From Pseudomonadota bacterium (lineage in GTDB: Bacteria; Pseudomonadota; Gammaproteobacteria; Burkholderiales; Burkholderiaceae_C): DNA of 32,618 nt. Numbering within the stretch: position 1 is the stretch's first letter; each line of letters begins with the position of its first letter. The position numbers and the translations under genes are program-made. The notes below the pieces were generated by a model that was not told the origin of the DNA, made no database searches, and saw nothing but the letters and a program-made list of their open reading frames with translations. The stretch covers positions 1-32,618 of the forward strand of contig JAJZTW010000049.1 in assembly GCA_021847345.1 (NCBI GenBank), in the 5' to 3' direction. Below, one piece after another: positions 17,616-25,952 of the stretch.

Positions 17616-19099
17616 ATGCCCCCAACCACAATTGAATTTTTTGGCTGCCCTGTAAGCGAAGTCGAACCAGCAGATCCTGCGCATCATCTAAAATGCTCTA
17701 AATTAGCCTTTGAGATACTGCGCCCAAGCCCCCCCCGTCATCTTTAACTAGAATAGGCGGAGAAGGCGACGGAGCATATCTTTTGCCATCGGACTTTGAG
17801 GGCGTTACGGCTTGTTTTTCACCAGGCGTTAACAATAGAAAAGATTTCGAAGATGAGCTCGTACAAAGATATGATACACCTTGCTACCTGTGCGATTATT
17901 CGAGCGATGTGAGAAATTTTTCAAGCCCCCTCATCGCGGGACGGCGGTCATTCTTCAAGCTGTGGCTCGATGTGGGCAACAAGGAAAACTCAATATCCTT
18001 AGATGATTGGGTAAAAATGAGCCCCACCAACTCCGGAGACCTAGTTCTTCAGATGGACATCGAGGGCGCAGAATATCGGAACATCTTAGGTACATCCGAC
18101 AGCACTCTAAAGCGCTTTAGGTATATCGTTCTGGAGCTTCACGGTCTGCGGAGGGCCTTCGAAGACCCTGCAATTCTCAGTCAAGTCCTTCTTCCTTTTT
18201 TAGAAAAGCTTCACAAAAATCTTGTATGCGTACATGTTCATCCGAATAATTACAGCGATGAGGGATGGATCTCAGGCGTAGAAACAAATATTGGTGATGT
18301 AATGAAGGTGACTTTTTGCAGACGCGACTGGTACGAAGCAAATTTGCATAACCGCGCAGCGCGCGTAGTACTTCCACATCCGCTTGACATAAAGCGTAAC
18401 AACCTTCAGCGAATGCCAATCGTGCTCGGCGATGAATGGTTGGGCAGAAAGCGATCGGTTGAAGATCAGATTGGACTGATGCGCGATGAAATTGACTTCA
18501 TTCGCTGCAAGCAAGAGCATGACATTGAACAAAGGCTAGGTAAGCTTAACGAGGCGCTTTACGACTCAATCACTTTTACGATGAGAGCCCAAGCACAGCA
18601 AGGAGCCAGCGCTCTATCGGAAAGTGAAGCGATAGCCCTCGAGGAAATTGCGAACGGCAAATCATACCTGATAAGCAGTACCGCCGGTTTATCGACAACA
18701 GGCGTGATAAGTGAAGATTATGCGCCTTATTTTTTCCACACAAATCTCGACTTCAATCAATGGATTACGGTTGATTTGGAAGAATGCAGAACGATTCGTC
18801 GAATCGTAATTGCCAATCGTCGAGATGCCTGCTGGAGTCGCGCGAAGTTTCTTTTTTTGGTGACGCATCTTGAGATGGATTATCGCTCGGGCAAGGTTAA
18901 TTATATTAATGCGCCTCCATCCTTTTTTTCCGCAGCTCCGGAGGATGCCGTTATCGACATTCCACCTACAGCGGCGCGCTTTATTACCATAGTCTCTCCG
19001 CTGTATACATACCTACATCTTTCCAAAATCCAAGTATACGCGACAACATCGCCTGACTCCAACGCATCGGAAGGGCCTAAGGAGTCACTGAGTAAATGA
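17616..19099 (+). CDS. FkbM-family methyltransferase with discoidin-like C-terminal domain, frameshifted at a C8 tract
   Basis: As read, the gene is in two frames. ATG 17616 opens a frame (MPPTTIEFFGCPVSEVEP...) that stops at 17745. The second frame, entered at the C8 run 17729-17736, continues with SSLTRIGGEGDGAYLLPSDF and runs to 19099. One extra C joins them into about 494 aa. The joined N terminus has the glycine-rich opening of FkbM-like SAM methyltransferases (GEGDGAYLLP, CFSPGV), and the acidic LQMDIEGAEYRNIL motif follows. A helical linker (about residues 265-325) leads to a C-terminal beta domain (about 335-475: SSTAGLSTTG, YFFHTNLDFNQWITVDL, IVIANRRDACWSRA, YLHLSKIQVYA) like F5/8 type C carbohydrate-binding domains. 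Likely role: O-methylation of capsule sugar. The TTG at 17783 is a poor start because it cuts off the SAM-site opening. Low GC. The gene ends 8 bp before the IS end. Confidence 0.75.
17729..17736 (+). repeat. C8 homopolymer at the frameshift point of the FkbM-type methyltransferase
   Basis: Eight consecutive cytosines follow CAAG in an otherwise low-GC gene. With eight Cs the upstream frame stops nine bases later; with nine Cs (or six) the two halves fuse in frame. This is the structure expected of slipped-strand phase variation, and equally of a single-base sequencing or assembly error. Confidence 0.8.
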
Positions 19100-19107
19100 C
19101 GTTCCAA

Positions 19108-20304
19108 GGGAAGCTGCCGCTGTCAGCCGTTGCGACCGGCACGAGAAGTCGGCGAAAGGCGGTGAATGCGCCGCCAAAGCGACCGCGCATCGGCGGTCAG
19201 AGGGGCCCTTCTTTGCATTTTTCAAACTGCGAACCCACCTCGGGCATGCATGTTCAAAACCAGACGACGCGCGAACATCAGAGTCATGGGGATCAGCGTG
19301 TGCAACTGCGCGGTGTTCTTCGTCATGCCGCGGTAGCGAGTCTTGCGGTGCCGAAACAGGTTCTTCACAATGTGGAACGGGTTCTCGACCTTGGCGCGGA
19401 TGCTGGCCTTGATCTGCTCAACCCACTTGAGCTTCTGAGCCCACCCGTAACCGACAAGTTCGCGGCGCTTGCACGGACGCATGGCCACATGCCGGCTCAC
19501 CGGGGTGCCGAGGCTCTCCTCGCGTTTGGCCGTGCCCTGGTCGCCGGCGTCGACGAACACGTCGGTCTCATCGCCATGCAGCAGATCCTGGGCATGGATC
19601 ACGTCGGCGGCATACGCCGCGGTCCCGATCACTGTGTGCAGCAGACCCAACTCGGCGTCGACGCCGGTGTGCGCCTTCATGCCGAAATGCCACGCGTTGC
19701 CTTTCTGGGTCTGTTTCATTTCGGGGTCGCGCTCACCCTTCTTGGTCTTGGTCGACGGGGGCGCTTCGATGATGGTCGCGTCCACCACTCTGCCCCGCCG
19801 CCGGAACGGGCCCTTCGCAGCAAAGTGCGCGTTGATCGTAGTGAGGATGGTGTCGGTCAGCTGCTTGTCCTCGAGCAGGCGCCGAAACTTGAGCAGCGTC
19901 GTTGCGTCGAGCGCCGACTCGCGGTCCAGGTCAATGCCGACGAAGCGGCGGATCGCCTGGCTGTCGTAGAACGCATCCTCGATACCCTCGTCCTACAGCC
20001 CGAAGCAGTTCTGCGCGATGTACATGCGCAGCATGCGCTCCAGTCCGATCGGCGGGCGCCCACGGCCCCCACCCTTGGGTCGTGCCGCTCGATCGCAGCG
20101 ACCGACTCGCCCCACGGCGTCATCGCCTCGATCTCCGCCAGGAAGCGGTCGCGTCTGCCGCTTCTTGCTCGCGCACTCGTACTCGGAGAAGCTCGTCTGC
20201 ATCGTCGTTCCTCGTGCGCCCCGGCGCTCAGGACTATTGTTCCAGTTCACCCCTCACTCGGCCAGCGCTCGACCCCGGCCGCAGCGAATTGATCAGTGTT
20301 TCCC
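19108..20304 (-). mobile_element. Decayed IS5-family insertion sequence, about 1.2 kb
   Basis: A minus-strand IS5-type transposase reading frame is surrounded by candidate imperfect ends: AGGGAAGC starting at 19107 on the plus strand and AGGGAAAC read on the minus strand from 20305. The resulting length of 1197 bp is normal for IS5 elements. No clear target duplication is visible at these ends, so the boundaries are provisional. The element is GC-rich compared with the low-GC cassette in which it lies, between the FkbM gene and gmd. Confidence 0.7.
19222..20202 (-). pseudogene. Broken IS5-family transposase
   Basis: Minus-strand DDE transposase of about 326 codons. It begins MQTSFSEYECASKKRQTR at 20202 and ends at the TGA at 19222. 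Signs of decay: a first single-base shift near 20150 takes the product out of the true frame (the neighbouring frame reads RDRFLAEIEAMTPWGES), a second near 20080 restores it at GGGRGRPPIGLERMLRMYIA, and an in-frame TAG at 19993-19995 replaces the usual residue before DEGIEDAFYDS. The remainder is well conserved: IRRFVGIDLDRE, TTLLKFRRLLE, VVDATIIEAP, GMKAHTGVDAELGLLH, and a final FRHRKTRYRGMTKNTAQL. Functional transposase is not expected without frameshifting and readthrough. Confidence 0.85.
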
Positions 20305-20556
20305 TAACTCAACAAAATGCGGGCAACTGTCAGCGGATAATTTCCTCGGAGAGATTCGACTCCTCTCGACGGCAGCAGAAATTTTCAGCCAACGCCTCTG
20401 TACCTGCCATGAATAGCACACGAACCGCCCCTCGCAAAACCTCATCATTGGCGGAATCAGCAGCTTTTCGCAAACATTACTTTTTATTTGAGACAATGTT
20501 TGATTGATTTTTACACAGCAGAAGATTTTTTATTTTTATTACATTGGGCTATTTTT
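20305..20556 (+). other. AT-rich leader between the IS remnant and gmd
   Basis: About 250 bp without a convincing gene. The last 100 bases are strongly AT-rich. A weak promoter-like pair, TTGAGA at 20488-20493 and TTACAC at 20511-20516 with 17-bp spacing, could drive gmd; the -10 match is poor. There is no clear Shine-Dalgarno in front of the gmd ATG at 20557. Because the IS separates gmd from the upstream genes, a local promoter here would be needed unless transcription reads through. Confidence 0.4.
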
Positions 20557-21597
20557 ATGAAAAAAAAGAGAGCCGTTGTGACAGGGTTAACCGGGCAAGA
20601 CGGTAGCTACCTAGCTTCGCTATTGCTTTTGAAGGGCTATGAGGTTTGGGGAATCTTTCGGCGATCCAGCTCAGTCAATTTTTGGCGCATTAATGAATTG
20701 GGCATCGCCGGCAACCCAGAGTTGCATTTAATCGAATGTGATCTCACGGACACCGGCTCGATCGTGCGTTTAATATCGAGATCTATGCCGCAAGAAATTT
20801 ATAATCTCGCCGCCCAAAGCTTTGTAGGCACAAGCTTTGATCAGCCAAAAGCCACGACCGATATCACAGGAGTCGGCGCGCTTAATATCCTTGAGGCGAT
20901 CCGAGAGGTCGATATCGGTATAAAGTTCTACCAAGCAAGCACCTCTGAAATGTTTGGAAAGGTCCAAGCGATTCCTCAACGTGAAGACACGCCCTTCTAC
21001 CCCCGCAGCCCCTACGGCGTGGCGAAGCTCTACGCGCACTGGATGACCGTGAACTACCGAGAGAGCTACGGCATCTTCGGCAGCAGCGGCATTCTGTTCA
21101 ATCACGAAAGCCCGCTTCGCGGCCGTGAGTTCGTCACGCGCAAGATCACCGACAGCCTGGCCAAGATCAAGCTCGGCAAGCTGGATGTGCTCGAACTCGG
21201 CAACCTGGATGCGAAGCGCGATTGGGGCTACGCCAAGGACTACGTCGAGGGCATGTGGCGCATGCTTCAGGCCGACGAGCCCGATACCTACGTGCTGGCC
21301 ACCGGGCGCACGGAGACGGTGCGCGACTTTGTCACCATGGCTGCCAAGGCCGCCGAGATCAACATCGAGTGGCAGGGCAAGGGCGAGAACGAGCGCGGGG
21401 TAGACGCGGCCAGCGGCAAGACCATCGTGCGCATCAATCCCAAGTTCTACCGGCCGGCTGAAGTGGACCTGCTCATCGGCGACCCGAGCAAAGCCAAGAG
21501 CAAGCTCGGCTGGGAGGCCAAGACCACGCTGGAGGAACTGTGCGCCATGATGGTCGAGGCGGACCTGCGTCGCAACACCAGCGGTTTCAGCTTCTGA
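20557..21597 (+). CDS. gmd: GDP-mannose 4,6-dehydratase
   Basis: A 346-aa extended SDR converting GDP-D-mannose to GDP-4-keto-6-deoxy-D-mannose in the cytoplasm. Visible: the NADP-binding [11 protein letters not shown] at residues 9-19 following MKKKRAVVT, the LTDTGSI and [12 protein letters not shown] segments, the catalytic STSEMFGK, and the Tyr-Lys pair in [12 protein letters not shown]; then [18 protein letters not shown], a Gmd hallmark. ATG 20557 is chosen because the protein then begins at the Rossmann strand; an upstream TTG at 20488 adds only non-family residues. The stop overlaps the next ATG (TGATG). Composition changes abruptly near 21000: sampled rows are 45-48% GC before and about 67% after, with no break in the protein. 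The gene is therefore a mosaic, most likely a recombination junction. Confidence 0.96.
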   Translation: MKKKRAVVTGLTGQDGSYLASLLLLKGYEVWGIFRRSSSVNFWRINELGIAGNPELHLIECDLTDTGSIVRLISRSMPQEIYNLAAQSFVGTSFDQPKATTDITGVGALNILEAIREVDIGIKFYQASTSEMFGKVQAIPQREDTPFYPRSPYGVAKLYAHWMTVNYRESYGIFGSSGILFNHESPLRGREFVTRKITDSLAKIKLGKLDVLELGNLDAKRDWGYAKDYVEGMWRMLQADEPDTYVLATGRTETVRDFVTMAAKAAEINIEWQGKGENERGVDAASGKTIVRINPKFYRPAEVDLLIGDPSKAKSKLGWEAKTTLEELCAMMVEADLRRNTSGFSF

Positions 21598-22499
21598 TGG
21601 CGCAGGACAAAGTTGCTCTGGTGACGGGTGCCTCGGGCTTCACCGGGCGGCACCTGGTCGGCCTGCTGCGCAGCCGCGGCTTTCGGGTCGTGGCCATGGG
21701 GAACACCTGCGCCGACGCTGCGGACTCGGTGGCCTGCGACCTGACCGACCGGGATGCGGTACGCGACGCCGTGCAGCGCGTGCAGCCCACCCATGTGGTG
21801 CACCTCGCCGCGCTGTCCTTTGTGCAGCACGGCGATGCCCGTGCCTTCTACGACGTCAATGTGTTCGGCACCCTGCATGTGCTGGATGCTCTGGCGGGGC
21901 TGGCCAAGGTACCGGCGAAGGTCCTGGTGGCCAGTTCGGCCAATGTGTACGGCACGCCTGATGTGGAGGTCATCGATGAAGGGGTATGCCCTGCTCCGGT
22001 GAACCACTACGCCTGCAGCAAGCTGGCCATGGAGCACATGGTGCGCAACTGCTTCGACAAGCTGCCCATCATCGTCACCCGTCCGTTCAACTACACGGGC
22101 CCCGGTCAGGACGAGCGATTCCTGGTTCCCAAGATCGTCGGGCATTACCGGCGCCAGGCGCGGGTCATCGAACTCGGGAACCTGGATGTCAGCCGTGATT
22201 TTTCCGATGTGCGCGATGTGGTGCAGGTCTATGCGGAATTGCTGGAGTCCGACGCCCGCTCCTGCGTCGTGAATGTGTGCTCGGGCACCGATCTTTCCTT
22301 GCGAGAAATCCTGAGGATGATGTCCGAGATCGCCGGCTATGCCATCGAAGTGCAGGTCAATCCCGCCTTCGTGCGCCCGAATGAAATCGCCCGCCTGCGC
22401 GGCTCCCAGGGCTTGCTTCGCCAGCTCGTCTCGCGGGTGCCGAGCACGCCATTCGCCAGCACCCTGCGCGCCATGTACGAGGATGCACGCCATGGCTGA
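21597..22499 (+). CDS. rmd: GDP-4-keto-6-deoxy-D-mannose reductase, probably RMD (GDP-D-rhamnose synthase)
   Basis: A 300-aa extended SDR. The N-terminal NAD(P) motif is GASGFTGRHL near residue 10. VASSANVYGTP and the Tyr-Lys pair in NHYACSKLAMEH follow, then TRPFNYTGPGQDERFLVPK and SRDFSDVRDVV, features of Rmd-type reductases acting on the Gmd product. Fcl/WcaG enzymes that make GDP-L-fucose normally carry a GSSCIYP-type motif, which is absent here, so GDP-D-rhamnose is preferred; GDP-6-deoxy-D-talose cannot be excluded. ATG 21597 shares a base with the gmd stop, so translation is coupled. The stop overlaps the next glycosyltransferase by 8 bp. High GC. Confidence 0.85.
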   Translation: MAQDKVALVTGASGFTGRHLVGLLRSRGFRVVAMGNTCADAADSVACDLTDRDAVRDAVQRVQPTHVVHLAALSFVQHGDARAFYDVNVFGTLHVLDALAGLAKVPAKVLVASSANVYGTPDVEVIDEGVCPAPVNHYACSKLAMEHMVRNCFDKLPIIVTRPFNYTGPGQDERFLVPKIVGHYRRQARVIELGNLDVSRDFSDVRDVVQVYAELLESDARSCVVNVCSGTDLSLREILRMMSEIAGYAIEVQVNPAFVRPNEIARLRGSQGLLRQLVSRVPSTPFASTLRAMYEDARHG

Positions 22500-24057
22500 G
22501 CAGGTCGCGGCACTCGCCGAGTTGCGCCCGGCGCTCGACGGGCACTACGGCATCCCCCAGGAGACACGCCTGCTTTTTTCTGCGCTGGCCGCGCAGGAGT
22601 CGGTGCGCTTGCAGGGCCTGCTGCAGATGTCCATGCGCGCCACGCTCGGCGGCACTTCGGCGGCCGACTCGATGCCAATCGCCGAGCAGGTGCACCGCTA
22701 CTCGCGCACCGTGGTCTCGCTCAAGGGCAAGACGGCTTCCGACTGGAAGGCCGGGGTCGGGGAGTTTCTGCGCTTTCAGGCGTCCCGCTGGGCGCTTCGC
22801 CTGTCGGCGTGGTTCGGGCTGGGCGGCGTGCGCCTGAATCGATTCCAGACCCGCTACTTCGAGGACTTCGTCTGGCAGAACCTGTTCGCTCGCAGCCTGC
22901 CGCCTGCGGACCGTGAACGCGTACTGGCTTGCGACCACCTGATCTGCCCTGCTCCGTGGCGCTTCATGCATCTCGCGGGGTTGGAGCGGCGCTGGCTGCT
23001 GCGCCGGGCGGCCTATCCGCGCCTGGATACCTCGGGTGCCGATGTGTTCATCGCGCAAACGCCCTACCCCGGGCGGGTGGCCAAGGGCACCGCGCTGGTG
23101 GTGCACTATCACGACGCCATTCCGGTGCTGATGCCCCACACCATCTCGGACCGCGCCTTCCACCAGGCCAGCCACTTCCACGCGCTGGCCGCCAATGTGC
23201 GCGATGGCGCCTGGTTCGCTTGCGTGTCGGAGGCCACGCGGCAAGACCTGCTGCGCCTGTTCCCGCAAGCCGCGCCGCGAGCAGTGACCATCCACAACAT
23301 GGTGCCGTCGCACTACTATCCTGCGCAGCCCGAAGCGGATCGCCTGCCGGGAATCGTGCGGCGCTACCAGCACGGGGAATTCGTTCCGCCCAAGGTGAAG
23401 AAGCCTACGCGCACCTACCGCCTCGCACGCCGCTTCGGCAGCGAGGAGCAGACCGCGGCGTTTTTCCAGCAGGCCTTCGGGCTTGGTTGCCGCTACCTGC
23501 TGATGGTGTCGACCATCGAGCCGCGCAAGAACCATCAGCGCCTTCTTGAGGCCTGGGAAATGCTGCGCGACCGCGTGGACGCCAACCTGAAGCTCGTGTT
23601 CGTGGGCCACATCGGGTGGGACTACAAGAGTGTGCTCGATGGCTGCGAGACCTGGATCGAGCAAGGCGGCCTGTTCATGCTGCATAGCGTGCCGGCCGAT
23701 GCCCTTCGCGTGCTGTACCGCCAGGCGCTGGTCACCGTGTGCCCCAGCGTGGGCGAAGGATTCGACTTCGCCGGTGCCGAGGCCATGCGCTGCGCCGGCG
23801 TGGTGGCGGCTTCCGACATCCCCGTGCACCGCGAGGTGTATGGTGAAGCCGCCGAGTATTTCGACCCCTACGACACCTCCAGCCTGGTGGCCGCGCTGCG
23901 CAAGCTGATCGACGCGCCGGATGCTGAAACCAGGCGCGAGGAGCTGCGCACCGCGGGCGTTGCGCAAAGCGAAGCCTACATGCCCGAGCGCATCGCTCCC
24001 CGGTGGGTGGAGTTCCTGCAACGCGTGGTCGCAGAGACCCGCCAGGAAACGCATTGA
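22492..24057 (+). CDS. GT4-family glycosyltransferase (probable mannosyl/rhamnosyltransferase)
   Basis: A 521-aa GT-B glycosyltransferase. The C-terminal domain shows STIEPRKNHQRLLEAWEML near residue 343, VFVGHIGWDYKSV, and PSVGEGFDFAGAEAMRCAG with an EX7E pair, followed by ASDIPVHREVYGEAAEYFDP, the pattern of bacterial GT4 mannosyltransferases such as those of D-mannan and D-rhamnan O antigens. The N-terminal 180 residues include an Arg/Leu-rich helical stretch of unclear role before HYHDAIPVLMPH. ATG 22492 overlaps the rmd stop; longer upstream frames inside rmd are rejected because the family similarity starts later. It lies directly after the GDP-D-rhamnose genes, which suggests GDP-mannose or GDP-rhamnose as donor. 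High GC. Confidence 0.88.
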   Translation: MAEQVAALAELRPALDGHYGIPQETRLLFSALAAQESVRLQGLLQMSMRATLGGTSAADSMPIAEQVHRYSRTVVSLKGKTASDWKAGVGEFLRFQASRWALRLSAWFGLGGVRLNRFQTRYFEDFVWQNLFARSLPPADRERVLACDHLICPAPWRFMHLAGLERRWLLRRAAYPRLDTSGADVFIAQTPYPGRVAKGTALVVHYHDAIPVLMPHTISDRAFHQASHFHALAANVRDGAWFACVSEATRQDLLRLFPQAAPRAVTIHNMVPSHYYPAQPEADRLPGIVRRYQHGEFVPPKVKKPTRTYRLARRFGSEEQTAAFFQQAFGLGCRYLLMVSTIEPRKNHQRLLEAWEMLRDRVDANLKLVFVGHIGWDYKSVLDGCETWIEQGGLFMLHSVPADALRVLYRQALVTVCPSVGEGFDFAGAEAMRCAGVVAASDIPVHREVYGEAAEYFDPYDTSSLVAALRKLIDAPDAETRREELRTAGVAQSEAYMPERIAPRWVEFLQRVVAETRQETH

Positions 24058-24067
24058 CGCCACGCCT

Positions 24068-24721
24068 ATGTTGCAACTCATCGACGTCTGCAAGAGTTAT
24101 CCCATTCACCACGGCCGCAGCATGCGCCAGGTGCTGGACCATGTGAACCTCACCGTTCGCCCCGGCGAGAAGTGGGGCATCATGGGGCGCAACGGCGCCG
24201 GCAAGTCCACGATGATCCGCATCATGAGCGGCTCGGACCGGCCGCACAGCGGCACCATCCGCAAGGACATGTCGGTGTCGTGGCCGCTGGCCTTCGGCGA
24301 TGCCTTCCAGGGCAGTCTCACCGGCAAGGACAACGCCCGCCTGATCTCGCGCGTGTACGGGGTGGACTACCACAAGACCCTGGACATGGTGGAGAGCTTC
24401 GCCGAACTCGGCGCCTACCTGGGCGAGCCGGTGAAAAGCTATTCCTCGGGCATGCGCGCGCGCCTGGCCTTCGCCATTTCCATGGCCATCGAGTTCGACT
24501 GTTTCCTGATCGACGAAGCCATGTCGGTGGGCGACCACCGCTTCACCGTGAAGTGCGACGTGGAGTTGTTCCAGAAACGCGGGGACCGCGCCATGGTCAT
24601 CGTCGCCCACCAGACGGACCTGATCCGCGCCCACTGCGACCATGCCGCCATCCTCGACCAGGGGCGCCTGACGGTGTGCGACAGCGTGGACGAGGCCATC
24701 CGCGTGTATGAAAACCTCTGA
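24068..24721 (+). CDS. kpsT: Capsule ABC exporter ATP-binding protein, KpsT/Wzt-type
   Basis: A 217-aa ATPase, the usual KpsT length and without the extra C-terminal domain of Wzt. It has Walker A GRNGAGKST near residue 40, signature SYSSGMRARLAFA near 129, Walker B FLIDEAMSVGD near 151, and H-loop IVAHQTD. The stretch around GEKWGIMGRNG and the short form are typical of group 2 capsule exporters. ATG 24068 is 10 bp after the glycosyltransferase stop; upstream in-frame codons lie in that gene and are not used. It energises KpsM, which is encoded about 11.4 kb upstream. The C terminus overlaps the next gene by 14 bp. GC-rich, unlike kpsM, so the two halves of the exporter have different compositional histories. 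Confidence 0.95.
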   Translation: MLQLIDVCKSYPIHHGRSMRQVLDHVNLTVRPGEKWGIMGRNGAGKSTMIRIMSGSDRPHSGTIRKDMSVSWPLAFGDAFQGSLTGKDNARLISRVYGVDYHKTLDMVESFAELGAYLGEPVKSYSSGMRARLAFAISMAIEFDCFLIDEAMSVGDHRFTVKCDVELFQKRGDRAMVIVAHQTDLIRAHCDHAAILDQGRLTVCDSVDEAIRVYENL

Positions 24722-25952
24722 GCCCCCTGCCGCGCTGCTGATCGACGTCACGCGCCTGGCGGCGCGCCTGCTCGAGGGCAAGCGCCCGACGGGGGTGGAC
24801 CGCGTCAGCCTGGCCTACATCCAGCACTTTCGCGCGCGGGCCTCGGCCATGGTGCGGCACTGGGGGCGCTGGATGCAGTTGGCGCCCAATTCCTCGCAAC
24901 GCCTGTTCACCGCGCTGCTGGAGCCGGGCGATGTGGCGCAGCGCGTGGTGCGCACCGAAGTGGCACGCGCCTACGTGCTGCGCTGGGGCCTGCCGCCAGG
25001 CGCCGTGTTGTTCAACACCGGCCACAGCGGGCTGGACGACCCGGGCTACGCCGAGCGGGTGCGGCGCCACGGGCTGCGGCCGGTGTATTTCGTGCACGAC
25101 CTGATTCCCCTCACCCACCCCGAGTGCTGCCGCCCGGGCGAGGCCGACAAACATCGCCAGCGCCTGCTGACCATGCTGCACACGGGGCACGGCATCGTCG
25201 CCAACTCGCTGGCCACGCTGGAAGATTTGCGCAACTTCGCGCGCGATGCGGGGCTGTGCCTGCCGCCGAGCGTGGTGGCCCACCTCGGCGTGGAGGCGCT
25301 GCCTGCGCCGGCGGCGCAAGCGCCGCTTGGCGAGCCTTATTTCGTGGCGCTGGGCACCATCGAGGCGCGCAAGAACCACCTGCTGCTGCTGCAGCTCTGG
25401 CGCCAGATGGCCGAGGCGCGGCTGGAGCAGCTGCCTAGGCTGGTGCTCATCGGCCAGCGCGGCTGGGAGTGCGAGCAGGTGCTCGACCTGCTCGAGCGCT
25501 GCCCCGCGCTGCACGGCAGGGTGCTGGAGCTGGGAAACTGCGGCGACGCGGAGCTGGCGAACTGGCTGCACCACGCGCGCGCGCTGCTGTTCCCTTCCTT
25601 CGTCGAGGGCTTCGGCATGCCTCTGGTGGAGGCGCTGCACGCCGGCGTGCCGGTGCTGGCCAGCGACTTGCCGGTGTTCCGGGAAATCGCAGGCAGCGTG
25701 CCGCACTACCTGGATCCGCTGGACGGCCCCGGCTGGCGCCGCGCAGTGCTGGATTACGCGCGCCCGGACAGCCCGCTACGCGCGGCGCAACTGGGGCGCA
25801 TGGTCGCCTTCCGGGCACCGACCTGGACCGATCACTTCGCCACCGTGGAATCCGCGCTGCGCGAGTGGAGGCTGATGGCGCCCGTGCCTGGCACGATGGG
25901 GGCGCAGGAAGCGACGAACCCGGGGTTGATGCGCCCCGGGCAGTCCAGGTAG
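24708..25952 (+). CDS. GT4-family glycosyltransferase, last gene of the capsule operon
   Basis: A 414-aa GT-B glycosyltransferase. N-terminal LIDVTRLAARLLEGKRPTG then VDRV; VYFVHDLIPLTHPE near 126 is common in GT4 enzymes of polysaccharide loci; FVALGTIEARKNHLLLLQLW near 207; and PSFVEGFGMPLVEALHAGVP with an EX7E pair near 296, followed by ASDLPVFREIAG. ATG 24708 lies within kpsT, so expression is coupled. Its 3' end runs 121 bp into the oppositely oriented cysQ; the family similarity ends near WTDHFATVESALREWR, and the last 25 or so residues look like unconserved extension. Sugar specificity is unknown; mannose or rhamnose is the simplest guess from the available precursors. Confidence 0.9.
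   Translation: MKTSEPPAALLIDVTRLAARLLEGKRPTGVDRVSLAYIQHFRARASAMVRHWGRWMQLAPNSSQRLFTALLEPGDVAQRVVRTEVARAYVLRWGLPPGAVLFNTGHSGLDDPGYAERVRRHGLRPVYFVHDLIPLTHPECCRPGEADKHRQRLLTMLHTGHGIVANSLATLEDLRNFARDAGLCLPPSVVAHLGVEALPAPAAQAPLGEPYFVALGTIEARKNHLLLLQLWRQMAEARLEQLPRLVLIGQRGWECEQVLDLLERCPALHGRVLELGNCGDAELANWLHHARALLFPSFVEGFGMPLVEALHAGVPVLASDLPVFREIAGSVPHYLDPLDGPGWRRAVLDYARPDSPLRAAQLGRMVAFRAPTWTDHFATVESALREWRLMAPVPGTMGAQEATNPGLMRPGQSR

Noticed and set aside
17783..19099. TTG start at 17783 as the real start of the FkbM-type gene
   Set aside because: It would remove the glycine-rich SAM-binding opening (GGEGDGAYLLP), which is encoded in frame just upstream; a frameshift at the C8 run explains the data better.
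19096..20292. A 398-codon plus-strand frame over the IS element
   Set aside because: It is antisense to the well-conserved IS5 transposase and contains no known domain.
20488..20556. Upstream TTG extension of gmd
   Set aside because: The 23 added residues are not family-like; ATG 20557 begins directly at the Rossmann strand.
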